A stretch of 41,442 nt of DNA from Nitrospira sp. (lineage in GTDB: Bacteria > Nitrospirota > Nitrospiria > Nitrospirales > Nitrospiraceae): positions 1 through 41,442 of the forward strand of contig VOPT01000058.1 of assembly GCA_009594865.1 (NCBI GenBank). Reading direction: 5' to 3'. Positions 7,957 through 15,415 of this stretch are shown here, piece after piece. The notes below the pieces were generated by a model that was not told where the DNA came from, made no database searches, and saw only the letters and a list, made by a program, of their open reading frames with translations. A program made the translations under genes and the position numbers. Position 1 is the stretch's first letter; each line of letters starts with the position of its first letter.

Positions 7957-8385
7957 GTGATGCCGCAGGATCGTGGGACGCGCTTACTTCTGGCCTATGT
8001 GATGTGTAGCGCGTTTGGCATATTGCTGCTGCTTGCTCCAAGTGTCGTTGCGGCGCAACTGCTTCCGCCGTCATTGAGCCAGTCCAACCAGCAGAATCAG
8101 CCGGGACAAAATCTGCAGGCGCCGGGATCCATTCCGATTCCCAATCCGCTCGCCCAGCAGTCGGCCATTTCATCCACGGCTTCGGGTGCCAGCGCGCCGC
8201 AAAGCAATACCATTCCGTCCAGTCAGGGTAAATCCTTCGGCACAATCGGCCAAGGGTTGCCTGGTATGAGGGGCGGTCCGACGCTGACTGCTCCGATGGG
8301 GTCGCAAGATCCGTCCGCACGTTATATGCGGCCGACCGTGATCCCGCCGCTGTTCTGCGATCCTGCCGTGAATATTCCCTGTTAA
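7957..8385 (+). CDS. Secreted low-complexity hypothetical protein
   Basis: A 142-residue protein (141 if ATG 7960 is used in place of GTG 7957; both are in frame after GAGGGGAG). It has a clear signal peptide with a hydrophobic core at about 10-30 and a likely cleavage at Val-Ala-Ala followed by Gln. The mature part is rich in Gln, Ser, Pro and Gly, looks disordered, and ends with two cysteines in Phe-Cys-Asp-Pro and Pro-Cys. It lies 19 bases after topoisomerase VI subunit A and could be read through from that operon, though a functional link is not apparent. No family recognised. Confidence 0.7.
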   Translation: MMPQDRGTRLLLAYVMCSAFGILLLLAPSVVAAQLLPPSLSQSNQQNQPGQNLQAPGSIPIPNPLAQQSAISSTASGASAPQSNTIPSSQGKSFGTIGQGLPGMRGGPTLTAPMGSQDPSARYMRPTVIPPLFCDPAVNIPC

Positions 8386-8527
8386 GCATCAGCCGTTCCA
8401 CTATGGATGCTCGCACTTCGGCGGTTTCGCTGCTCGGCAGCGATTCGTCCACTCGCTATTTCATGCTGCTCTCAATACGATGTGGAAAGACGGAACGGTT
8501 CTGAGGTGTGGGTGATGTGTGAGGGGG

Positions 8528-8959
8528 TCAGGAATTTCGTCTGGATGACGAAGGTTCGACCCGGATGGTGCCGGTTGGCGTCATGGCGCCCTGGGGATTG
8601 TTGGCGTCGAGCCAGACGTTGAAGCGGATGGTGCCGGGTTTGAGAAAACAAAGGCTGACCGATTGTAACGGCGCGATCGTGACCGTGTCCTGGATCACCC
8701 CGAATTGCTTGAATCCCTTGTCGCATGCGAGCAATGCCGGATCACTGTCTTCGAGCATGCGTAATGTGACCGGGTGGGGATTCAAGTTCTGCCACCGGAT
8801 TTCATCACCGATCTGCGCAATCAAATGACGCGGCGCGATTTCCGAGCGGATATTGAAATACCGAACGGCCCCCGTCAGGCGGGACGCGGAGGGTGTGCTG
8901 CAGCCGATACTGGCACCGACTGTGAGCAGGATGAGCAGGCATGCGAGCGCGGAACGCAT
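8528..8959 (-). CDS. Cupredoxin-like lipoprotein, copper site apparently lost
   Basis: A 143-residue protein from ATG 8959, behind a TAGGA site; longer starts would bury the signal peptide. The lipobox Ala-Ser-Ile-Gly-Cys has its lipidated cysteine at residue 20. The mature part resembles plastocyanin-like cupredoxins: Gly-Asp-Glu-Ile-Arg-Trp-Gln-Asn, His62 in Asn-Pro-His-Pro-Val, then a Lys-Pro-Gly-Thr turn before the last strands. The usual Cys-x-x-His-x-x-Met copper loop after that turn is missing; the matching segment reads Phe-Asn-Val-Trp-Leu-Asp. It may thus be a cupredoxin fold used for binding or structure. It is divergent from the DUF1800 gene, with 140 bases between them that may carry promoters for both. 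Confidence 0.7.
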   Translation of the reverse strand: MRSALACLLILLTVGASIGCSTPSASRLTGAVRYFNIRSEIAPRHLIAQIGDEIRWQNLNPHPVTLRMLEDSDPALLACDKGFKQFGVIQDTVTIAPLQSVSLCFLKPGTIRFNVWLDANNPQGAMTPTGTIRVEPSSSRRNS

Positions 8960-9099
8960 GGGCGATCCTACAAAATCGAGGGCGCAGTTCTCTACTCGGA
9001 ATGTTACGAGGCGCAGGAGGTTCACTGGTACCGGTCAACCACATCGATCGTCCGGCGTTGTCGTAAAGAGCGACAGATCGACTACGGAGAGCATTTCCT

Positions 9100-10422
9100 A
9101 TGGGGCTGAGTTTCGATGAAGCCCGCCATCTGCTGTCTCGTGCCGGCTTCGGCGGAACGCCGGACGAGATTCGATCGCTCATGACCTCCGACAGGCAAGG
9201 CGCTGTCACGCATCTCTTGACCATGCCGGGGAACAAGGCCGTTACTCCGCCGCCCGCTTGGATTCATCGCCTGCCTCCGCTGCCGAAGTTGCGAAAGGTT
9301 TGGACCGATCGCGAGCGGAAGGCCTTTCACGAGCAACTCAAGATGCAAGGGCATGAGCTCAAGGCCTGGTGGTACCGCGAACTCGTCACGACGCGCCATC
9401 CGCTCCTCGAGCGCATGACCCTGTTCTGGCACAACCATTTCACCTCCAGCCTGCACAAAGTACGGTGGCCGGCATTTCTGTATCAGCAGAACGTGCTGTT
9501 GCGGCTGTATGCGTTGGGATCGTTTCGCACGTTGCTGCAGGCCATTGCGAAGAATCCTGCCATGCTGCTCTATCTCGATACGCAGACCAATCGCCGGGAG
9601 CATCCCAATGAAAACTTTGCCCGGGAATTGTTCGAACTCTTTACCCTCGGCGAAGGGCACTATACCGAAGAGGACATCAAACAGGCCGCACGGGCGTTTA
9701 CCGGCTGGCACCTCGACCACCAGACCGGAGCATTTCGCATCGATCTGCGCCACCACGACGATGGGCCCAAGCAGGTCTTCGGCAAGCAGGGGCATTTCGA
9801 GGGAGACGACATTCTCTCGCTGACATTGGAGCAGCCCCAGTTGGCCCGTTATCTCGTCGGTAAACTGTGGCGTGAGTTCGTGTCCGACCAGCCGGACCCG
9901 GTCACGGTGGGTCGTCTCGCCGACTCATTCAGACGCAAGAATTACGAGGTTGCCGAGGTATTGAAGGAACTGTTCCTGACTGCCGAATTTTGGGCGCCGG
10001 AGAATCGTGGCGTCCTGATCAAGTCTCCGGTTGAGCTCATCGTGGGGACAACGAGGTTGTTCAATCTTCCGCTCGATGAGGCGACGCCGCACATCGCATA
10101 TGGCCGCAGGCTGGGACAGGATCTCTTCGATCCTCCGAACGTGAAGGGCTGGCCGGGCGGTCTGCGCTGGATTACCACTTCAACCCTGCTGGATCGCACG
10201 CAGCTGCTGCAGCGGGCTATTCGTGGCCATGAGACGGGCCACCCGCATGGCATGGTTGGCATGACACAGGCTCAGGGTGTGACCTGGCTGGCGACGGAGC
10301 CGCTCGACGTGGTGCAAGCCACGCTGCTTCCGCTTGCGCCAGTGCAGCCGTTGACGGCAGGGCAGGAGCGCGGGCAGGCCGTGCATCACTGCGTAGTGGA
10401 TCCGGTCTATCAATTGAAGTGA
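9100..10422 (+). CDS. DUF1800 family protein
   Basis: A 440-residue protein with family hallmarks: an N-terminal helix with Leu-Leu-Ser-Arg-Ala-Gly-Phe-Gly-Gly-Thr-Pro, the Phe-Trp-His-Asn-His-Phe segment, and Asn-Pro-Ala-Met-Leu-x-Tyr-Leu-Asp followed by Asn-x-Asn-Phe-Ala-Arg-Glu-Leu-x-Glu-Leu-Phe-x-Leu-Gly-Glu-Gly and Ala-Arg-Ala-Phe-Thr-Gly-Trp. The biochemical role of DUF1800 is not established. It is nearly always encoded next to a DUF1501 protein, as here (3 bases apart). ATG 9100 follows a GGAGAG site. No signal peptide is visible, so export, if any, would need a partner, possibly its Tat-type neighbour. Confidence 0.92.
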   Translation: MGLSFDEARHLLSRAGFGGTPDEIRSLMTSDRQGAVTHLLTMPGNKAVTPPPAWIHRLPPLPKLRKVWTDRERKAFHEQLKMQGHELKAWWYRELVTTRHPLLERMTLFWHNHFTSSLHKVRWPAFLYQQNVLLRLYALGSFRTLLQAIAKNPAMLLYLDTQTNRREHPNENFARELFELFTLGEGHYTEEDIKQAARAFTGWHLDHQTGAFRIDLRHHDDGPKQVFGKQGHFEGDDILSLTLEQPQLARYLVGKLWREFVSDQPDPVTVGRLADSFRRKNYEVAEVLKELFLTAEFWAPENRGVLIKSPVELIVGTTRLFNLPLDEATPHIAYGRRLGQDLFDPPNVKGWPGGLRWITTSTLLDRTQLLQRAIRGHETGHPHGMVGMTQAQGVTWLATEPLDVVQATLLPLAPVQPLTAGQERGQAVHHCVVDPVYQLK

Positions 10423-10425
10423 GGC

Positions 10426-11655
10426 ATGATGACAACGAGCGGCATACATCGACGCGCGCTGTTACAAGCGGCCCTGGCGCTCCCGTTCCTGTGGTTGCGT
10501 CCGGCCTGGCCGTCGCAGGTTTTGGCGGAGGACAGGGCTGCTCCCCCTCCCGGCTCCCGCCATCGCGAGCGTATGCTGCTGCTGGTCGAGTTGCACGGCG
10601 GGAATGACGGTCTGAATACAGTCATTCCCTATGACGATCCGGCGTATTACCGGGCGAGACCGCAGTTGGCCATCCCGCGGGATCAGGTCCGGCAGCTCAC
10701 ACCTAGAGTCGGTCTTCATCCAGCGTTGTCGCCGTTGCTGGCGTTGTGGGACGCAAAGGAGCTGGCGTGGATACAGGGTGTCGGCTACCCCAAGCCGAAC
10801 CGGTCGCATTTTCGTTCCATTGAAATCTGGGACACGGCGTCGGGTAGCGAAGAGGTTCTGGATAAGGGATGGCTGTCGGCATTGTTTGAGCAGTATCCGT
10901 TGCCGGGCGGTTTTAGCGCCGAAGGGATTCTCTTGGGCAAGGGAGATGCCGGGCCTTTAGGCGGAGGCAAGACACGAACCATCGCGCTAAATGATCCCGC
11001 ACAGTTTCTCCATCAGGCCGGGACGGTCACACCGGTCTCGGTGCCGACACCGAATCGCGCGCTCGCCCATATTCTGGAGGTTCGTCGCGAAATCTCCCAA
11101 GCGGCGGCCGATTTGCAGGGGCGTATGCAACAGGTGCCGCCGCTACCGATCGACTTCCCTTCGCATAAGTTCGGAAAGCAACTGGAGGTCGCCGCCAGGC
11201 TGATTGCTGCAAAGGTTCCCGTGGCGGTGATTAAAGTCACTCACGGTAGTTTCGATACCCATGCCGGCCAACTGACTGCCCACCACCGGTTACTGGAAGA
11301 ACTGGCTCAAGGATTGCTGACCTTCCGTGCGGCAATGGTACAGCAGGGGCTCTGGAGAGACGTATTGGTGATGACCTATTCCGAGTTCGGCCGCCGGGTG
11401 GGAGCGAACGCCAGTCACGGCACCGATCATGGCACGGCAGCTCCGCATTTGCTCATGGGCGGGCGCGTGAGAGGTGGGCTGTATGGAACATCTCCGTCGC
11501 TGACCGACTTGGCGGCGGGGGATCTGAAGCATACGCTCGACTACCGGAGCGTGTATGCGACTGTGATTGAACAGTGGTGGGGTTTGCCGGCGGTGTCATT
11601 CAGGAGCGGTCGTTATCCGGCGGTCGAGTGCCTCACGTCATGGGACGGGGCTTGA
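10426..11655 (+). CDS. DUF1501 family protein, alkaline-phosphatase-like fold
   Basis: A 409-residue protein of the DUF1501 family. The N-terminus has an Arg-Arg pair at residues 9-10 followed by a hydrophobic stretch to about 33, which looks like a Tat-type or Sec signal. Then come Leu-x-Glu-Leu-His-Gly-Gly-Asn-Asp-Gly-Leu-Asn, Arg-Ser-His-Phe, His-Gly-Ser-Phe-Asp-Thr-His and Ser-Glu-Phe-Gly-Arg-Arg-Val near the end, with Gly-Thr-Asp-His-Gly. These histidines and aspartates sit where sulfatase/alkaline-phosphatase-like proteins bind metal, but the substrate is unknown. It follows the DUF1800 gene by 3 bases, so the two are coupled and probably work as one envelope system. Confidence 0.92.
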   Translation: MMTTSGIHRRALLQAALALPFLWLRPAWPSQVLAEDRAAPPPGSRHRERMLLLVELHGGNDGLNTVIPYDDPAYYRARPQLAIPRDQVRQLTPRVGLHPALSPLLALWDAKELAWIQGVGYPKPNRSHFRSIEIWDTASGSEEVLDKGWLSALFEQYPLPGGFSAEGILLGKGDAGPLGGGKTRTIALNDPAQFLHQAGTVTPVSVPTPNRALAHILEVRREISQAAADLQGRMQQVPPLPIDFPSHKFGKQLEVAARLIAAKVPVAVIKVTHGSFDTHAGQLTAHHRLLEELAQGLLTFRAAMVQQGLWRDVLVMTYSEFGRRVGANASHGTDHGTAAPHLLMGGRVRGGLYGTSPSLTDLAAGDLKHTLDYRSVYATVIEQWWGLPAVSFRSGRYPAVECLTSWDGA

Positions 11656-11707
11656 TTTCAAGCGGAATTCTTCCTATCCTGCGGGCCTCTGAAAGGAAGG
11701 TGACGTC

Positions 11708-12073
11708 ATGCTGAGGGAGATCGTACGAACCGGTGTTGCGGGCGTGCTGTTGGTGTCGGTCACATTGGTGGCCGGGTTGACGTCACCGCTCAGGGCAGAA
11801 GATGGCGGGGCGTCGAACCTCTCATCCGTCACGCAGGCTCCGGCACCGCGTACCGGGGCATTGCAGCAGACTCCTGCCCCAGTTGAACCGTCGTTGCCCT
11901 TGCTGCTGGCCGAGGGGTCCAATTCCTGTGAGATCGTGTCGTGCGGAATGGGTATCAAGCAGACCTGTCAGATCACGTGCCCTGCCGATAAAACGCCGAA
12001 GTGCAGCTGCGATTGCGAGCGGAGCTTCGGCCCGATGTGTATGGATTACAAGGCGAACTGTCGCTGCGAATAG
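11708..12073 (+). CDS. Secreted cysteine-rich protein
   Basis: A 121-residue protein with a signal peptide (hydrophobic residues about 9-28, likely cleavage after Leu-Arg-Ala). A Pro/Ala-rich linker to about residue 70 leads to a compact C-terminal domain with ten cysteines in some 50 residues, mostly in pairs such as Cys-x-Cys-x-Cys and ending Cys-Arg-Cys. The even number suggests up to five disulfides, or metal binding. ATG 11708 has an AAGGAAGG site. It lies 52 bases after the DUF1501 gene and may share its transcript. It is not a family I can name; small secreted toxins, metal scavengers and cell-surface modules share such cysteine density. Confidence 0.78.
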   Translation: MLREIVRTGVAGVLLVSVTLVAGLTSPLRAEDGGASNLSSVTQAPAPRTGALQQTPAPVEPSLPLLLAEGSNSCEIVSCGMGIKQTCQITCPADKTPKCSCDCERSFGPMCMDYKANCRCE

Positions 12074-12092
12074 CGAGGAACCGGCCGGTCGC

Positions 12093-12293
12093 TCATTCAC
12101 TGTCCGGCGAAGAAGATTCCATCCCACGCACGGTCAGGCTTGGCCCCGGCACGCGGTACTGCTCTCCAGCCCAGGCTCCCAAATCGATCAGTTGGCAGCG
12201 CTCGGAACAAAATGGTCGCCAGGGATTGTCATTCCAGGTCGTAGACTGGTGACATTCGGGACAAGGGCGCAGTGAACGCTGGCTTCCGGGCAA
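12093..12293 (-). CDS. yacG: YacG-type zinc-finger DNA gyrase inhibitor
   Basis: A 66-residue protein with the full YacG signature: Cys-Pro-Glu-Cys, then Trp at the usual distance, Arg-Pro-Phe-Cys-Ser-Glu-Arg-Cys and Leu-Ile-Asp-Leu-Gly-Ala-Trp-Ala. The four cysteines bind one zinc. In E. coli YacG binds GyrB and blocks its DNA binding. The start is a TTG at 12293 that gives the normal family length; there is no clear ribosome binding site, but the stop of the NlpC/P60 gene lies only 5 bases upstream, so reinitiation is likely. A gyrase inhibitor in a genome that also has topoisomerase VI is of some interest. Confidence 0.9.
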   Translation of the reverse strand: MPGSQRSLRPCPECHQSTTWNDNPWRPFCSERCQLIDLGAWAGEQYRVPGPSLTVRGMESSSPDSE

Positions 12294-12298
12294 GGTGT

Positions 12299-13000
12299 TT
12301 ACCGTGTAGCGGGTGATGCTGAAGGTGAGTCTATCACTCTCGTGCCGAAGGCAGCAAACAGCTCGCCGGTCAGATAGGCCGTGTGCTCGCCGTCTCGCCA
12401 GTGTTTTCTTCGCATGTAATCATTGAGTAGCCGACCGTCGGCCGTGCGATGGATATGTGGATGCGCCACGTTCATCCGGTATCGTTCGATGGCACCGGCC
12501 ACCCGGCTGATGAAGACAATGGTGCCGTCGCGCTCCACCTGCTCCACGATCCCGACGTGGGTCAGCGGATCATTGACCAGGCCATCTCCATTAAAGTCCC
12601 AGGTATCGTCGAAGAACACCACATCACCGGCCTGTACGATCGGCCCGCGGTGGAGTCGGCCGTTTTTCCGGATATGGTTGTAGATGAGGCCGACGCCATT
12701 GGTCCTGCCGTCGGCTGAACTTTCTGAATAGAGATCGATGCCATGGGCGAGATAGATAGCGCGTGTCACTCCGGCGCAGTCGTAACTGATGCGACGGCCC
12801 TGACTTTCAATCGTGGTGGCGCCGACCAGGTTCATCGCCGTGCGGACGATCGCCTGTTGACGGCTGTCGCTGTGACCGGCGCGGCAACAATCGGGAAGAG
12901 GAGTCACCGCTTGCCGCACGCCCTGTGACGAGGGCACGGCGCAGGCCGTGAGTGCGGAAGTGAGGGCGAGGCTCCACCATGTGCGGGACAGGATCGGCAT
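12299..13000 (-). CDS. NlpC/P60-like lipoprotein, putative peptidoglycan hydrolase
   Basis: A 233-residue protein from ATG 13000, chosen because a lipobox Ala-Leu-Thr-Ala-Cys follows at once; a longer GTG start at 13063 would hide it. The mature domain has a catalytic-type cysteine in Tyr-Asp-Cys-Ala-Gly-Val-Thr-Arg and a histidine in Leu-Thr-His-Val-Gly-Ile-Val, with Gly-Asp-Val-Val-Phe-Phe-Asp-Asp between them. This is the order of the NlpC/P60 and CHAP amidase/endopeptidase group acting on cell-wall peptides. The insert with Asp-Phe-Asn-Gly-Asp-Gly-Leu may bind calcium. It sits 78 bases after phosphoglucomutase and 5 bases before yacG on the same strand. Confidence 0.8.
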   Translation of the reverse strand: MPILSRTWWSLALTSALTACAVPSSQGVRQAVTPLPDCCRAGHSDSRQQAIVRTAMNLVGATTIESQGRRISYDCAGVTRAIYLAHGIDLYSESSADGRTNGVGLIYNHIRKNGRLHRGPIVQAGDVVFFDDTWDFNGDGLVNDPLTHVGIVEQVERDGTIVFISRVAGAIERYRMNVAHPHIHRTADGRLLNDYMRRKHWRDGEHTAYLTGELFAAFGTRVIDSPSASPATR

Positions 13001-13078
13001 ACAGGGTAAGTATAGCGCTTCTTCAAAGCCTGCCAGGAGAGGGGCAAAGCGATGTCCCACCACCGCTGGTGCTCTTCC

Positions 13079-14731
13079 TCACGCGCCGGCGCTGGAGAAG
13101 ACTTGCTTGATCAAGGCCTGCGCATCCTCCTGGATCTGCAGGAGATGGGCCTCTCCCTTAAAACTTTCCGCGTAGAGTTTGTACACATCTTCCGTTCCGC
13201 TGGGCCGAGCGGCAAACCAGCCGTTGGCGGTCGTGACTTTGAGGCCACCGATCGAGGCCTTGTTTCCGGGCGCTTCGGTCAGCATGGCGAGGATGGGTTC
13301 ACCGGCGAGCTCCTTGCTCCGGACCTGCTGCGGTGAAAATTTTTGCAGCGCGGCTTTTTGCGCTCTGGTTGCTGGCGCATCGATTCGCTCATAGACCGGC
13401 TCGCCCAGTTGAGCCGTCAATTCACCGTACAATTTCGCCGGGTCTTTCCCGGTGACTGCCAGCATCTCGGCGGCAAGCAGGTTCATGATGATCCCATCCT
13501 TATCGGTCACCCAGGTGGTGCCATCGCGGCGAAGAAATGCCGCGCCTGCGCTTTCTTCGCCGCCGAATCCCAGTGAGCCGTCGCTGAGCCCGGGTACGAA
13601 CCATTTGAAGCCGACCGGCACTTCGATCAACCTCCGTTTTAACGACCGGACGAGGCGGTCGATGATACTGCTGCTGACGACGGTCTTGCCGATGGCAGCA
13701 CTCGTTTTCCACCCGGGGCGATGCGTGAACAGATAGGAAATCGCGGCGGCAAGATAATGGTTGGGGTTCATCAAGCCGGCGCCTGGTGTCACGATGCCGT
13801 GACGATCCGTGTCGGTGTCGTTGCCGAAGGCGAGATCGAATCGGTTCTTGAGGGTAATGAGCGAGGCCATGGCATAGGGAGAGGAGCAATCCATACGGAT
13901 CTTCCCGTCCCAATCCAGCGTCATGAAGCGAAAGGTCGGATCGACCGATTCGTTGACGATCTCCAGATTTAATCCGTATCGCTCAGCCAGGGGGCGCCAA
14001 TAGGCCACGGCGGCACCACCCAGCGGATCGACGCCCAGACGCAGGTTCGCTGCCTTGATGCGATCGAGATCGACCACATGGGCGAGGTCGGCGAGGTAGG
14101 TGCCGGCGAAATCGTAGCGTGTGGTGGTGGCGGCGCGAAGCGCCTGGTCGTAGGGCATGCGTTTGACGCCCTGAAGGTTGGCCGCCAGGAGTTCATTGGC
14201 GCGGTTCTCAATGGCTTTCGTTACGTCGGTATCGGCGGGGCCGCCATGGGGCGGATTGTATTTGAATCCGCCGTCCTCCGGTGGATTATGCGAGGGCGTG
14301 ACGATGATGCCATCGGCGAAGCCGGAGGTTCGGTTGCGATTGGTCTGAATGATCGCATGGGACATGACGGGGGTCGGCGTGTAGCCGTCGTCCTTATCCA
14401 GGCGGACCTGGACACCGTTCGCGGCCAACACCTCCAGCGCGCTGCGCTGGGCCGGGGCGGAGAGCGCATGGGTATCTTTGCCGATGAAGAGGGGACCGGT
14501 CGTGCCGGCTTTGGTCCGGTACTCACAGATCGCCTGAGTGATGGCAAGAATGTGCGCTTCGTTGAAGGTTCGTTTTAAGGACGAGCCGCGATGACCGCTG
14601 GTGCCGAAGCTGACGCGCTGTTGAACATCGGCGGGGTCCGGCCTCTCCTGGGCATAGGCCTCCTCAAGTCTGGCAAGATCGACAAATTGTTCCGGTTGTG
14701 CCGGTTGGCCGGCGCGGGGATGGTGAGCCAT
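13079..14731 (-). CDS. pgm: Phosphoglucomutase, alpha-D-glucose phosphate-specific
   Basis: A 550-residue enzyme interconverting glucose 1-phosphate and glucose 6-phosphate, feeding glycogen and sugar-nucleotide synthesis. It closely resembles E. coli Pgm (546 residues): it opens with Arg-Ala-Gly-Gln-Pro-Ala-Gln, then Phe-Gly-Thr-Ser-Gly-His-Arg-Gly-Ser. The phosphoserine loop is Thr-Pro-Ser147-His-Asn-Pro-Pro, the metal loop Asp-Thr-Asp-Thr-Asp-Arg, and the phosphate-binding end Arg-Pro-Ser-Gly-Thr-Glu. ATG 14731 aligns with the E. coli start and follows GAGG; an in-frame start 57 bases further upstream adds unrelated residues. A good promoter lies at 14778-14806. An NlpC/P60 lipoprotein gene and yacG follow on the same strand. 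Confidence 0.96.
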   Translation of the reverse strand: MAHHPRAGQPAQPEQFVDLARLEEAYAQERPDPADVQQRVSFGTSGHRGSSLKRTFNEAHILAITQAICEYRTKAGTTGPLFIGKDTHALSAPAQRSALEVLAANGVQVRLDKDDGYTPTPVMSHAIIQTNRNRTSGFADGIIVTPSHNPPEDGGFKYNPPHGGPADTDVTKAIENRANELLAANLQGVKRMPYDQALRAATTTRYDFAGTYLADLAHVVDLDRIKAANLRLGVDPLGGAAVAYWRPLAERYGLNLEIVNESVDPTFRFMTLDWDGKIRMDCSSPYAMASLITLKNRFDLAFGNDTDTDRHGIVTPGAGLMNPNHYLAAAISYLFTHRPGWKTSAAIGKTVVSSSIIDRLVRSLKRRLIEVPVGFKWFVPGLSDGSLGFGGEESAGAAFLRRDGTTWVTDKDGIIMNLLAAEMLAVTGKDPAKLYGELTAQLGEPVYERIDAPATRAQKAALQKFSPQQVRSKELAGEPILAMLTEAPGNKASIGGLKVTTANGWFAARPSGTEDVYKLYAESFKGEAHLLQIQEDAQALIKQVFSSAGA

Positions 14732-14777
14732 GGACGCCTCAATAGGAATGATGACGAGTGCAGGTGTGCTTTCGCTC

Positions 14778-14806
14778 AGTATATACACCTCGGTCTCGAT
14801 TGTCAG
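14778..14806 (-). promoter_or_regulatory. Putative sigma-70 promoter of pgm
   Basis: On the minus strand CTGACA (14806-14801) and TATACT (14783-14778) are separated by 17 bases. The predicted transcript begins about 40 bases before the pgm start. One mismatch in each box. Confidence 0.6.
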
Positions 14807-14816
14807 GCGCGCTCGG

Positions 14817-14846
14817 TTGCGCGTTCCTCGGCGCGGGTGTTAAGAT
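14817..14846 (+). promoter_or_regulatory. Putative promoter of the thioredoxin-fold gene
   Basis: TTGCGC at 14817-14822 and TAAGAT at 14841-14846 have 18-base spacing and lie 30 bases before the start codon at 14876. It is back to back with the pgm promoter. Confidence 0.4.
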
Positions 14847-14875
14847 CCGCTCACGTTAAGGAGAGGGGTGTGACC

Positions 14876-15142
14876 ATGCCGAATATCACCTTATTGCATT
14901 CACCGACCTGCGGAGCCTGTCCTTCGGCGAAACGCTTGTGGAAGGAGCTCAGGGTGAAGTATAGCTTTAGCTATCGCGAGGTCGATATCACGACCCCGGA
15001 CGGCCAGGAGCTGGCGAATCGACATTCGGTCCGGGCAGTGCCCGCGACCATTATCGATGGCCGGTTGACGTTCGTCGGGGTGCCGCCTCGCCAAAGCGCG
15101 GAAAAGGCGCTGCAGCTGAAGATGAAACCGCAGGGCGCGTGA
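14876..15142 (+). CDS. Small thioredoxin/glutaredoxin-fold protein
   Basis: An 88-residue protein with a thioredoxin-like fold: an initial beta strand, Cys12-Gly-Ala-Cys15 active site, Arg-Glu-Val-Asp-Ile strand, and Val-Pro-Ala-Thr with the cis-proline at about residue 56 followed by Ile-Ile-Asp-Gly. It should carry out cytoplasmic disulfide exchange, like glutaredoxin-like redoxins. ATG 14876 is preferred because AAGGAGAGGGG lies 7 bases before it; GTG at 14870 is in frame but too close. The next gene, a zinc-ribbon peptide, begins 12 bases downstream, so they form an operon. The physiological partner is not visible. Confidence 0.87.
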   Translation: MPNITLLHSPTCGACPSAKRLWKELRVKYSFSYREVDITTPDGQELANRHSVRAVPATIIDGRLTFVGVPPRQSAEKALQLKMKPQGA

Positions 15143-15154
15143 GATCGGAGATAT

Positions 15155-15319
15155 ATGACCGTTCCCGATGACGATGACTTCGAGCTGCCGATTCTTCCCA
15201 TGATCGACAAGGGGCCGCCACCGGAATGCGGTACCTGCGGCGATCCCATGAAATTTATCGACGGCGACTGGGCCTGTGTCGATTGCAACGGCGAACTGCT
15301 GGGTCCGGAAACCGGCTAG
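15155..15319 (+). CDS. Small zinc-ribbon protein (54 aa)
   Basis: A 54-residue frame from ATG 15155 behind GGAG. After an acidic N-terminus it has Cys-Gly-Thr-Cys and, 15 residues later, Cys-Val-Asp-Cys, a typical zinc ribbon with two Cys-x-x-Cys knuckles, around Asp-Gly-Asp-Trp. Such mini-ribbons usually bind protein or nucleic acid; nothing more specific can be said. It lies 12 bases downstream of the redoxin gene and 96 bases before the AddB-like gene, so it may be transcribed with either. Confidence 0.75.
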   Translation: MTVPDDDDFELPILPMIDKGPPPECGTCGDPMKFIDGDWACVDCNGELLGPETG

Positions 15320-15415
15320 TGGAGGAATCGTCCCCCGGTCGATGTCGAATGAACACGATCAGTCCAAATACAGGCCGTTGAACATGTCCCATTCACCGTT
15401 GCTCACGTCCGTTAG

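Noticed and set aside
7934..8452. A 172-residue minus-strand frame
   Set aside because: It is antisense to the secreted protein at 7957-8385, which has a clear signal peptide and ribosome site; the minus frame has neither.
12075..12090. ACCGGCCGGT palindrome as a terminator between convergent genes
   Set aside because: It is only a 10-base self-complementary site without loop or T-run.
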